Of a DNA stretch of 53,769 nt, positions 17,174 through 25,637 are shown one piece after another. Source of the stretch: Treponema sp. (lineage in GTDB: Bacteria > Spirochaetota > Spirochaetia > Treponematales > Treponemataceae); the NCBI GenBank assembly GCA_016296575.1, contig JAEDJA010000016.1, positions 1 to 53,769 of the forward strand, written 5' to 3'. Under the pieces are notes generated by a model. It did not search any database, was not told where the DNA came from, and saw nothing but the letters and a program-made list of their open reading frames with translations. Both the position numbers and the translations under genes were made by a program. Within the stretch, counting starts at the first letter, position 1. Every line of letters begins with the position of its first letter.

Positions 17174-19003
17174 TTACCCCTCAATTTCCGCTTTTAACCC
17201 TTCAACCAGTAAATCATTATCCTCTGGAGCAAGAACAGCTAGTCTCATATATTGCTCACCACAGCCATATTTTTGTGTAAGATTTTTTACCAGCAGATTG
17301 TGTTCCTGCAAAAGGTTTTCTGTAATTTCTGTTACAGACTTTTTACCTGTATACTTACACATAATATAATTAGCCTGACTAGGGAATACTTGAATTCCTT
17401 TAATTTCTGCAATTTTATTTGCAAATCTAATTCTTTCTGCAGCAAGCTTATCACATGCATCTTTATAAGTTGATTTATACTTGTCATAAATCTGAAGGAA
17501 ATATTCAGCAAATGAATTGATATTCCAGATTGAATTATTCTTCTGAACTTCCTGAATAAGTTCAGTTTTAGAGGACACAAGTACACCAAGACGAAGGCCT
17601 GGAACTCCATAACTTTTACTGATAGATTTTATTACAACAAGATTCGGATATTTTTCAATGATTTCTTCATCAATTAAAGTATAACGAATTTCTTTTTCTG
17701 CAAAATCAATGAAAGATTCATCAAATATAAGCTGGACATTTCTTGATTTCAACTCATCTAATAAATGGAATAAATCTTCTTTTTTAAGGAAATGCCCTGT
17801 CGGATTATCTGGATTAATCAAAAGCACATTAGATGCTTTATTTTCATCAACCGTATTCAAAATATCATTTACAGAATATTCAAAACTTTCTTTATTCACA
17901 GAAATTTCAACAGTTTCTGAATTACAAAATCTTGCAGGATATTCATTGAATGTTGGAAAAGGAATAGCTGTCTTACCAGTTACCATTCCTCCAAAAGATT
18001 TAATAAGTTCAGCTGCACCATTACCTACTACAATATGTTCCGGCAAGATATTAAATATTTTACCTGCAAGAAGGTTCTGCTGTCTTGCGCCACTTGGATA
18101 TGCAGTAAGAAGTGTTTGAAAACTTGATTTTAATTCATCAACAAGTTTAGTCGGTGGAAAAAATGGATTCACCAGATAACAGAAATCTTTTATCTGAGGG
18201 AATCTCCAGTAACCGCCATAGTTGTTTTCCATCAGTCTAAGTTTTTCCTGTACCGGCGCAAAACGAGTTTCAGCAATAGCAAGATCAGCTGGGTCATCAA
18301 TTTCATACCATTGATCACCGCGCACAGTAAAACCTTTCAAAGTTTTAGTATCAAGAAGTGTCAAAACTTTCAGTACTGTTTCATAATACTCATTTTTGCC
18401 AAATGACTTCTGATATGCTTCCAGAAATGGAATATAATATTTTTCAGAAAAAGCTTTAGAAAGCTTATAGATATTTACAGTCTTGTAATAATCGCTTATG
18501 TCATTCCAGTTGAAATGAGCTTTATCAAGCATTCCAACTATGTTTTTTTCTTTATCAAGTAGAGTACAGGTTCCGTCCATCCAAGGCTCAAAGTGAGAAA
18601 CCACAGCAAGATTTTTTTCAGGGTTAGATATTAAATCATTTAACACCTTTGAATCAAAAATCAAATCACTTTCAAGTAGAATTGTATCATCAGAAGAGAG
18701 CACATCTTTAGCAAGCCAGAGGGAATATATATTATTCGTCTTGTCATAAACAGGATTTTCAATATATTCAATTTTCATCCCATTTAAATTCTTGTCATTG
18801 AATTTTGATGAAAGAAAAGATTTTAAAATATCACTGCGATAGCCAGTAACAAGAGTAAACTTCTTGATTCCAGCATTCACAAGAGCTTCAATTGCATATT
18901 CAATCAAAGCCTTTCCATTCACCTGAACCATACATTTGGTTCCATTCTGTGTATATCTACCTAATCTTTTGCCCATACCAGCAGCTAACATTAACGCTTG
19001 CAT
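17174..19003 (-). CDS. CTP cytidylyltransferase (LicC/PntC-like) fused to a PLP aminotransferase/decarboxylase
   Basis: 609 residues, two enzymes in one chain. Residues 1-245: a nucleotidyltransferase of the LicC type (LAAGMGKRLGRYTQNGTKCM with the signature and catalytic Lys; ESDLIFD; QWYEIDDPADL). Residues 260-609: a fold-type-I PLP enzyme of the HisC/CobD branch (LLINPDNPTGHFL; IFDESFIDF; SISKSYGVPGLRLG with Lys463 for PLP). CobD-like enzymes can decarboxylate phospho-amino acids; for example phosphoserine to phosphoethanolamine. LicC-like enzymes make CDP-choline, CDP-ethanolamine or CDP-aminoethylphosphonate. A one-protein route to a CDP-activated amino-alcohol is therefore likely; the substrate is inferred. 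Shine-Dalgarno GGAAAAGG precedes the ATG at 19003. The neighbours are the YidC-phosphatase fusions and a TagF-like transferase. Confidence 0.8.
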   Translation of the reverse strand: MQALMLAAGMGKRLGRYTQNGTKCMVQVNGKALIEYAIEALVNAGIKKFTLVTGYRSDILKSFLSSKFNDKNLNGMKIEYIENPVYDKTNNIYSLWLAKDVLSSDDTILLESDLIFDSKVLNDLISNPEKNLAVVSHFEPWMDGTCTLLDKEKNIVGMLDKAHFNWNDISDYYKTVNIYKLSKAFSEKYYIPFLEAYQKSFGKNEYYETVLKVLTLLDTKTLKGFTVRGDQWYEIDDPADLAIAETRFAPVQEKLRLMENNYGGYWRFPQIKDFCYLVNPFFPPTKLVDELKSSFQTLLTAYPSGARQQNLLAGKIFNILPEHIVVGNGAAELIKSFGGMVTGKTAIPFPTFNEYPARFCNSETVEISVNKESFEYSVNDILNTVDENKASNVLLINPDNPTGHFLKKEDLFHLLDELKSRNVQLIFDESFIDFAEKEIRYTLIDEEIIEKYPNLVVIKSISKSYGVPGLRLGVLVSSKTELIQEVQKNNSIWNINSFAEYFLQIYDKYKSTYKDACDKLAAERIRFANKIAEIKGIQVFPSQANYIMCKYTGKKSVTEITENLLQEHNLLVKNLTQKYGCGEQYMRLAVLAPEDNDLLVEGLKAEIEG

Positions 19004-19233
19004 AAAACACCTTTTCCTATATCTCGTAAAGAAGTTATATTAGCCGAGTCGAATTATTTGGTGTAAATTCTTTTCCCTGCTTTGATTTATTTTAGCAATA
19101 AGCTGTTTTTTTATCCATAACTTTTTCCTTTTCTTCAATTTTAAAATTTACATATCTTTTGCCAGAAATCCAGTTTTTTTACATCCCCCCACCACAAACA
19201 CCAACCCCATCCTGAGCAAAGTCGAAGAATCTT

Positions 19234-22002
19234 TTATTTCACCCTTTCCCAGTTGCTTTCTTCGAAAATATTGGTTTTTACACGGTACACTTCTTCACCT
19301 GAGTTGTAAAAGGTATATTCATTTTTCCATTCTTCAGGCATAAACCGGTCTACATCAATATGAAGCACTTCAAAACTGTCATAATCACTGGTACTCTGAA
19401 AAGCATTTCCTGTAAATGGATTCACGTCAGATACTTCTAGATTTTTTACAGCAAGGCGCGGGGTGTCGGCATTGGTCATAAAAGAATTATCCACTTTATA
19501 AAGACCGTCTGCTTCAAAATCTTTTACCAAAAGAAGGGGATTAAACTGACCCACTGTATCACTATCAATTTTTTCACCAAATGCTTCAAAGGCTCGGAAT
19601 GTGTGACGAAATCCATGGTCTGATACAATAATAATCCTTGTATTGTCGTAAACCTCGTTTTCTTTAAGGTAGTCAAGCCATTTTCCAAACTGAATCAAAG
19701 CTGCTGCATTGGAAGGATAATCCATTGTTTCAGCTCCTTTTGCATCATAATTTCCCAAACCCATATAGTGATGATTTTCATCTGCCTTTCCCGGGTGAAA
19801 GTCTGGCTCCAGAAGACTTACAAAACTATGGGCAGTTGTATTTCCAATAAAGGTGTAAGTAGGATTCTGAGCATCAAAAGCAGTAAGTTTTGGAAGATAG
19901 TAAAGCTCTGCATAATCGTCTACAAAATCTGGATCACTGAAGAAACTAAGGTCAGCAAAATAATTTCCTTCCTGATAAAAAGTAAAACGGAGCCCCGGAT
20001 GAATAATCTGCATAAGTGAAAAACGATTTATATAAGTGCGGCAGATTACATCGGAAGGTGCATTGTCAAAATCCCCCTCGTGCTCAAGGGAATAAAGTGT
20101 TCCGTATTTTCGGTTCAAGGTTTTTGCATCAACATAAGGATAGTTGTCTTTGTAAAAATCCTTGTTGAAGAACCAGGTATAGTTTGCATAAGGAGCGTCG
20201 GCCACAGTAACATCCCAGCCTGCATTATGAAAATTTTCTGGCAACACCATAACAGCCTCATTCTGTTTTTCACTTAAAAGCTGGTTTTCCTTTTTGTCAA
20301 GATTTTCAGGAATATAATCGTATCCGCCCATCATAGGCCCCGAACCAATAATAGTTGTACCACCAAAGCTCAAAGTGTTTGGATAATAAGTAAACCCAGA
20401 ATAACTTTTCTTAAGCTCTGGAAACTGGTCCAGAATATGTGGGAAAAATGATGAAATGCCACGGTCCATAAAGAAAATAACTACATTCTTCTGGTCCCGG
20501 CTTAAGTGAAACTCTTTTTCCATTTCTTTTTCACTGGCCACCGCCTGATTTCGCATTGCATCCTTATCCAGTTCCTTCCATCCCCTGTTGATTTTAGAAA
20601 GATTAGAAACGCTTACAAAAAGCTCTCCGGCAATAACTGCACAGAGCACCAGATAAAGAATATTAATCTTTTTAAAGCGCTCACAGACTGCATAAATCAA
20701 AACAGGCACCAGAATAAAAAGAGTTACCCCCACCACATAAAGAGGACTGTGACTCAATGTTCCCTGGTTTTCAAGGCGGAAGAAAATATTTATAGTGCCG
20801 TAGCTTTCCTTAAAGATATAAACGTTTGCCAGTGCACACACCGCAAGCACAAAAAACAGTCCCGGCATGATTTTTTTTACTTTTTCGTCAAACATTTTCC
20901 AAATCATGAAAGGCCAGAAAAGAAAGATTCCTGCAAAATAGAACAGGGAAGTACCAATATAGGAAAAAGGACTCTCGGTTGTTCCAATAAAAGCAAATTC
21001 CTGTGGACTGGTAGAAATAACATTTGTTGGAAGCAAAACTCCAGTTAAAAGCCAGAGCACAAAGCAGGAAACAAAAAAGAGTACAGTATTTCCACCCTTT
21101 AACATTCTTACAGAAGCAGAAGCTTCCTTATCGCCTTCCTTGTTACAAGCAGATGGAACAGATTTTCTTTTCTTCCAACCCATCACCATTGGTGGTACTG
21201 CTATTACAAGGGCGGCCACTAACCAGCAGGCAATCTTTTTGTTCAGTGATGTGTGGTTCATAAAGAAAGCAATAAACAGGCTCAATGCCACCATTATTGC
21301 CGCAATAAAGCCATAAACCACAAGTCCCGGTTTTTTCATCTTTAATACAACGTTTTTTGCCAGACTGAAAGTATTATTCAAAATCCAGTAAAAAACCAGA
21401 CCGCTTGGACTGTCATACAAAAGCACCAGAAAAACAAGTGCCAGTACATAAACCTGTACTTTTTCACGCAATGGAGCACCTTTTGTATAGATTGCACTGG
21501 AAACTACATTTACAAGGGTCATAAAAATTGGCAGGACATTTATAGAAAAATTCCCAATCGAAAAAAGCGAATCTGGACTGCCAAGATCCTTCAAAAACAG
21601 GATTGATTGTCCGTTCAATAAAGAGCAGTGGCTCAAAAAATGATAGGCGGCAATAAAAAACGGGATTTCAATCAAAATGGAAAGAGCTGATCTTAATGCA
21701 TAAAGGGGATGATAATTGTTCTGACGGTAATAAGTGTTGAGCATCATAAACTGCTCGTCACCTTTAAATGTCTTTTTTATATGTCTTATCCATTTTTGCA
21801 TCTTAAGCTGGATGTTTCGTTCCTTAAGCTGAAGTGCATCTGCCATGTTATACAAAGGAAGTGCCAGAAAATTAACGGCCAGACTTACTGCCACAATACA
21901 GCCTGTCACTCCGAATGCAGAAAACTTTTTGTAAACAAAGCAGAAAATAAATTCAATAAGTGATTCAATCGGCAGAATCAGTAAATTATATAGAAAAGAC
22001 AT
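19234..22002 (-). CDS. YidC-like insertase domain fused to an LtaS/alkaline-phosphatase-superfamily domain (copy 2)
   Basis: 922 residues, paralogue of the 13805-16468 gene; the YidC-like part is almost identical in places (PLYNMADALQLKERNIQLKM, HPLYALRSALSILIEIPFF, DSPSGLVFYWILNNTFSLAK) while the phosphatase part has diverged more. Catalytic blocks: NVVIFFMDRGISSFFP, SFGGTTIIGSGPMMGGYDY with the Thr candidate, IIIVSDHGFRH. About five further helices separate the two domains. The start at 22002 follows a TATAAT by six bases, without a Shine-Dalgarno. It is divergent from the TagF-like gene and their promoters overlap, which points to joint control and a common pathway. Confidence 0.8.
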   Translation of the reverse strand: MSFLYNLLILPIESLIEFIFCFVYKKFSAFGVTGCIVAVSLAVNFLALPLYNMADALQLKERNIQLKMQKWIRHIKKTFKGDEQFMMLNTYYRQNNYHPLYALRSALSILIEIPFFIAAYHFLSHCSLLNGQSILFLKDLGSPDSLFSIGNFSINVLPIFMTLVNVVSSAIYTKGAPLREKVQVYVLALVFLVLLYDSPSGLVFYWILNNTFSLAKNVVLKMKKPGLVVYGFIAAIMVALSLFIAFFMNHTSLNKKIACWLVAALVIAVPPMVMGWKKRKSVPSACNKEGDKEASASVRMLKGGNTVLFFVSCFVLWLLTGVLLPTNVISTSPQEFAFIGTTESPFSYIGTSLFYFAGIFLFWPFMIWKMFDEKVKKIMPGLFFVLAVCALANVYIFKESYGTINIFFRLENQGTLSHSPLYVVGVTLFILVPVLIYAVCERFKKINILYLVLCAVIAGELFVSVSNLSKINRGWKELDKDAMRNQAVASEKEMEKEFHLSRDQKNVVIFFMDRGISSFFPHILDQFPELKKSYSGFTYYPNTLSFGGTTIIGSGPMMGGYDYIPENLDKKENQLLSEKQNEAVMVLPENFHNAGWDVTVADAPYANYTWFFNKDFYKDNYPYVDAKTLNRKYGTLYSLEHEGDFDNAPSDVICRTYINRFSLMQIIHPGLRFTFYQEGNYFADLSFFSDPDFVDDYAELYYLPKLTAFDAQNPTYTFIGNTTAHSFVSLLEPDFHPGKADENHHYMGLGNYDAKGAETMDYPSNAAALIQFGKWLDYLKENEVYDNTRIIIVSDHGFRHTFRAFEAFGEKIDSDTVGQFNPLLLVKDFEADGLYKVDNSFMTNADTPRLAVKNLEVSDVNPFTGNAFQSTSDYDSFEVLHIDVDRFMPEEWKNEYTFYNSGEEVYRVKTNIFEESNWERVK

Positions 22003-22008
22003 AGTACA

Positions 22009-22037
22009 ATTATACCAAAATATATATAATATGGTAA
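22009..22037 (-). promoter_or_regulatory. Leaderless promoter of YidC-phosphatase copy 2, overlapping a divergent promoter
   Basis: On the minus strand TTACCA (22032-22037), 17 bases, TATAAT (22009-22014), six bases, ATG (22002). On the plus strand another TATAAT (22025-22030) serves the TagF-like gene. The two promoters share DNA, so RNA polymerase binding at one should affect the other. Confidence 0.65.
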
Positions 22038-22055
22038 GAAGACAAGGAGATTTTC

Positions 22056-23279
22056 ATGCTTTATAATTTTCTTTACATCGATCCTGGCACTGGAAGTATG
22101 CTTTTTTCTCTGGCTATTGGAGTTGCCACAGCTGGTGTTTTTGCTTTTCGTGCCCTTGCCGTTAAAATCAGATTCATTCTTTCTGGTGGTAAAGCAGAAA
22201 AGCTTCAGGCTGGGAAAATACCGTACCTTATTTTTTCAGACCACAAACGCTATTGGAATGTTTTTAAGCCAATTTGTGATCAGTTTGAAGAAAGAAAAAT
22301 CCCACTGGTTTATTACACACAAAGTGAAGATGATCCTGCCCTTTCTGCAAAATACGAATTTGTAAAAGCCGAATACATTGGTGAAGGAAACAAAGGCTTT
22401 GTAAAAATGAACATGCTGAATGCTGGTACAGTTATTGCCACAACTCCAGGCCTTGATGTTCTTCAGTGGAAACGCAGCAAAACCGTAGACCGATACATCC
22501 ATATTCCTCATTCCTGTGATGACCTAGCCGGATACCGTATGTTTGCTCTTGATTACTATGATGCATTTCTTGCCTGCGGACAGAATCAGATTGATTTTGC
22601 AAAGAAAATTGAAGAAGCACGTCCTGCCATTAAACGAAAAGAAATGTTTGCAGCCGGCTCCACCTTCCTTGATGCAGCTTTAGATCACGTAAAGGAGCTT
22701 CCTGAGCACACACTGAACAAGGAAAAACCAGTTATTCTTCTGGCTCCTTCCTGGGGACCAAGTTCTATTCTTGTACGCTTTGGTGACTCCCTTCTTTCTG
22801 CCCTTAAAGAAACTGGATTTGAGGTAATTGTTCGCCCTCACCCACAGTCTTTTACCGCCGACAAGGAAATTATTGATTCACTTATGGAAAAATATTCCTG
22901 CTTTGAGTGGAACCGTGACAATGATAACCTTGCCGTTTTAAACCGTTCCGACATGATGATTACAGACTTTTCCGGAATCATTCTTGAATACACTCTGCTT
23001 TTCAACAGACCTTTCATGTACGCCGACACCAGTTTTGATACTGCAGTTTACGACGCCGCCTGGTTTGATGAAAAAATGTGGATTCTCCGGGCCGCCGAAA
23101 AAATGGGTCTTAAACTGGAAGAAAAAGACTTTGGAAATATCAAAGAAGTAATCAACAATGCGCTTTCAAGCACTTCACTGCAGGAAGCACGTAACGAAAT
23201 CAAAGAAGAATGCTGGGCTCAGGTGGGAAATGCCGCTAAAAACATTGTAGACTTTATTACTGTTGCCCCTAAAGAATAA
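22056..23279 (+). CDS. TagB/TagF-like CDP-alcohol phosphotransferase
   Basis: 407 residues. A short N-terminal membrane segment (IDPGTGSMLFSLAIGVATAG) precedes a CDP-glycerol:poly(glycerophosphate) glycerophosphotransferase domain: YIHIPHSCDDLAGYRMFALD, ILLAPSWGPSSILVRFGDS, EVIVRPHPQSFTAD and DMMITDFSGIILEYTLLF, the family's catalytic His and donor-site motifs. Enzymes of this family move a phospho-alcohol from a CDP carrier to a growing polymer at the inner membrane face. Gram-negative homologues act in capsule synthesis. The AAGGAG site at 22044 sets the start at 22056. With the cytidylyltransferase fusion it makes a plausible donor-transferase pair. Confidence 0.8.
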   Translation: MLYNFLYIDPGTGSMLFSLAIGVATAGVFAFRALAVKIRFILSGGKAEKLQAGKIPYLIFSDHKRYWNVFKPICDQFEERKIPLVYYTQSEDDPALSAKYEFVKAEYIGEGNKGFVKMNMLNAGTVIATTPGLDVLQWKRSKTVDRYIHIPHSCDDLAGYRMFALDYYDAFLACGQNQIDFAKKIEEARPAIKRKEMFAAGSTFLDAALDHVKELPEHTLNKEKPVILLAPSWGPSSILVRFGDSLLSALKETGFEVIVRPHPQSFTADKEIIDSLMEKYSCFEWNRDNDNLAVLNRSDMMITDFSGIILEYTLLFNRPFMYADTSFDTAVYDAAWFDEKMWILRAAEKMGLKLEEKDFGNIKEVINNALSSTSLQEARNEIKEECWAQVGNAAKNIVDFITVAPKE

Positions 23280-23300
23280 AACAAAAAAAAGGAACATAAG

Positions 23301-24950
23301 ATGGATAAAACTGTTTATATTGTTGGACACAAGAATCCAGACACTGACTCTGTAGTTTCTGCAGTTGCCTACGCACGACTCAAGGAGCTTCTGGGAGAAA
23401 AAAATTGCATTGCTTCCCGGGCCGGACATCTTAATCCGCAGACAGATTACATCTTCAATAAATTTCAGGTTCCTCATCCAAAATATCTTTCAAATCTTAC
23501 ACCAAAGGTTCAGCATTATCTAAAACCACTTTCCGGTTCTGTAAACAAATCAGTTTCCGTGTGGGATGCCATCAATAAAATGCAGGAGCTTCACAATCGT
23601 GTTATTCCCGTTGTTGATGATGAAGGCCGTTACGATTCTCTTCTTCACTTTTCTGCTTTTGCTCAGAATGTAATCACCCTTCTGAATCCCGAAAAAAAGC
23701 ACGCCATTTCCACAAGCATTGGTCTTATTCAAAAAACTCTTCATGCACAGCCAATTGTTGTTCACAACGAAGACGAGATTTTTAAAGGTTCCATTCTTGT
23801 TGGTGCTGCCCATACAGAAAGTTTTGCAGAAAAACTCAGGGAACATGCCAGCGAAAACATCATTGTAATCACTTCCGACAGAGAAAGCATTCACCAGTTG
23901 TGTGTAGACAGCCGCATTAAACTGCTTATTCTTTCTTCCGATTACGTAATGAAAAAGGAACTGCGGGAGCTTGCACAGAAAAACGGTGTTTCAGTTCTTA
24001 TTAGTCCTTATCCTGTAGCTGCCACTTCCATGATGATTGCCTACTCAACACCGGTTTCCATTATGAGTGACAGCGAAATCAAGCCGGTCCTTCTTTCTGA
24101 TACAATCACAAAAATCCGCCCTCTTCTTCAGGCTTCTCCATGCCGCTGCCTTCCTGTTGTTGATGAAGACAATAAGATTGTAGGCATTATTTCGGAAACT
24201 GACCTAATGGGCGAACCAAATACAGAAGTTATTCTTGTTGATCACAATGAAATTACCCAGGCTTTGGACGGTATTGAAAATTTCAAGATCCGTGAAGTAA
24301 TTGATCATCACCGTCTTAGTCCTCTTTCAACAAAATATCCTATTACCTTTATAAACAAACCGGTTGGTTCCACTTCCACCATCATTACAAATCTTTACAA
24401 GGAATACAGGGTTCCAGTTCCCAAAGACATAGCTTCCCTTCTTCTGTGCGGTATTTTAAGCGACACACTTATCCTTCAGTCTACAACTACCACCGAAACA
24501 GACCGGGAAACTGCAGAATATCTTTCCAACATTACAAATCTTGAAATAGAAGCACTGGGAAAAGAGATTCTTGAAGCCGGAAGCCACATCAACGGACGTT
24601 CTGCTACCGACGTAATCCACCAGGATATGAAGGAATATACCGAAGGCAAGCTTTCCTACACTGTAAGTCAGATTGAAGTTGGTAATACAGCAGAAATTCT
24701 TGACCGAAAAGATGAATTCTTCAAGGAACTGGAATTTGAACGCCGCGGTCGAAAACTGGTTTTTGCAGCACTTCTTGTTACCGACATTACAAAGCTTTCC
24801 AGCATTCTCCTTATTGATGCTGATGAAAAATTTGCACCATACATCACCTTCCCCAAACTGGAAAAACAAGTCTACTACCTGAAAGACGTAGTAAGCCGCA
24901 AAAAACAGCTTGTTCCACTTCTTACCGAACAACTTTCCGTTCTGGAATAA
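23301..24950 (+). CDS. ppaC: Manganese-dependent inorganic pyrophosphatase with CBS and DRTGG inserts
   Basis: 549 residues, family II (DHH/DHHA2) pyrophosphatase. VGHKNPDTDSVVSAVAYARL at residues 8-27 and VIDHHRLSPL carry the metal ligands; GSTSTIITNLY and LLLCGILSDTLIL follow. Between the first metal block and the DHH block lie about 240 residues with two CBS motifs (VWDAINKMQELHNRVIPVVD and PLLQASPCRCLPVVDEDNKI) flanking a DRTGG domain, the arrangement of nucleotide-regulated enzymes that bind AMP/ADP or diadenosine polyphosphates. It hydrolyses PPi to phosphate and drives biosynthesis. The AAAAGGAAC site is well placed. Confidence 0.93.
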   Translation: MDKTVYIVGHKNPDTDSVVSAVAYARLKELLGEKNCIASRAGHLNPQTDYIFNKFQVPHPKYLSNLTPKVQHYLKPLSGSVNKSVSVWDAINKMQELHNRVIPVVDDEGRYDSLLHFSAFAQNVITLLNPEKKHAISTSIGLIQKTLHAQPIVVHNEDEIFKGSILVGAAHTESFAEKLREHASENIIVITSDRESIHQLCVDSRIKLLILSSDYVMKKELRELAQKNGVSVLISPYPVAATSMMIAYSTPVSIMSDSEIKPVLLSDTITKIRPLLQASPCRCLPVVDEDNKIVGIISETDLMGEPNTEVILVDHNEITQALDGIENFKIREVIDHHRLSPLSTKYPITFINKPVGSTSTIITNLYKEYRVPVPKDIASLLLCGILSDTLILQSTTTTETDRETAEYLSNITNLEIEALGKEILEAGSHINGRSATDVIHQDMKEYTEGKLSYTVSQIEVGNTAEILDRKDEFFKELEFERRGRKLVFAALLVTDITKLSSILLIDADEKFAPYITFPKLEKQVYYLKDVVSRKKQLVPLLTEQLSVLE

Positions 24951-24969
24951 AATATCAAAAAAACATTGC

Positions 24970-25017
24970 GTGAAAATACGGGAAGGAAGGCAGAGACTGA
25001 CTGGTAGTATTTTCCCG
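24970..25017 (+). terminator. Hairpin after the pyrophosphatase gene
   Basis: GAAAATAC and its complement GTATTTTC are separated by about 30 bases (GTGAAAATACGGGAAGG...GGTAGTATTTTCCCGCG). A probable terminator or RNA-stabilising hairpin. Its left arm, 24 bases, recurs at 26925-26948. Confidence 0.4.
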
Positions 25018-25099
25018 CGATAAATTTTTAGACATTTTGGAGATTTTCTCTTGTCATATCATTTTAATTGTGATATATTTTTTTACAGAGGTATTACAA

Positions 25100-25516
25100 A
25101 TGAAAAAATTCTTGATTGCCGCTATTATGGCTTGTCTTTGTGTTTTTGCTGCATCAGCAGAAGATACTCTTGACCTTACAAAACCAACTTCACAGATCCG
25201 CTTCCCAGAAGACTGGAGTCTTGGAAAATGGTACGATGCAAAATGGGATGCAACCTGGGAATTTGCCAACAACAGCATCACTCTTTACAAAGGTTCAGAA
25301 AAAATCATTTCTTTCAGCGACAATGTAACTGATTACACTTGTAAAGTAAGCACAAAAGGTCTTGTAATGAGCTTTAAATGTGCAGAAACAAACCGCACAT
25401 ACCAGTTCATCAAACCTATTTCATTGAGCACAGACATTGACCTGGTTGTTGACCGCTCAGATGTTCCATCTTCTGATCCAAACAAACACTGGGAATGCAC
25501 AATGAAACGCCAGTAA
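25100..25516 (+). CDS. Small secreted (periplasmic) protein of unknown function
   Basis: 138 residues from the ATG at 25100, after a GAGGT site. A clear signal peptide, MKKFLIAAIMACLCVFAASA, should be cleaved before EDTLDL. The mature part is rich in Trp (FPEDWSLGKWYDAKWDATWE) and beta-strand-like, with two Cys that could form a disulphide. No family is recognised; similar short single-domain proteins are common in Treponema. A longer start at 25037 is possible but would bury the signal peptide. It is followed by a good terminator, so it is probably monocistronic. Confidence 0.7.
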   Translation: MKKFLIAAIMACLCVFAASAEDTLDLTKPTSQIRFPEDWSLGKWYDAKWDATWEFANNSITLYKGSEKIISFSDNVTDYTCKVSTKGLVMSFKCAETNRTYQFIKPISLSTDIDLVVDRSDVPSSDPNKHWECTMKRQ

Positions 25517-25545
25517 TTTACGGCTAAAGAAATTATTATGAGGAA

Positions 25546-25578
25546 GGGTTGTCTGAAATATTCGGGCAGCCCTTTTTT
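25546..25578 (+). terminator. Rho-independent terminator
   Basis: Stem GGGTTGTC / GGCAGCCC (with G-U pairs), loop of 12 bases, then six T. It ends the small secreted-protein gene. Confidence 0.75.
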
Positions 25579-25637
25579 ATTGATTATGGAACATTTTTTT
25601 ACTATATTGAATTCATAGATTTTTACGAGGTTATATC

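Noticed and set aside
16860..17369. Independent 169-residue gene
   Set aside because: First part is the frameshifted end of the IS982 transposase and the rest runs antisense into the cytidylyltransferase fusion gene.
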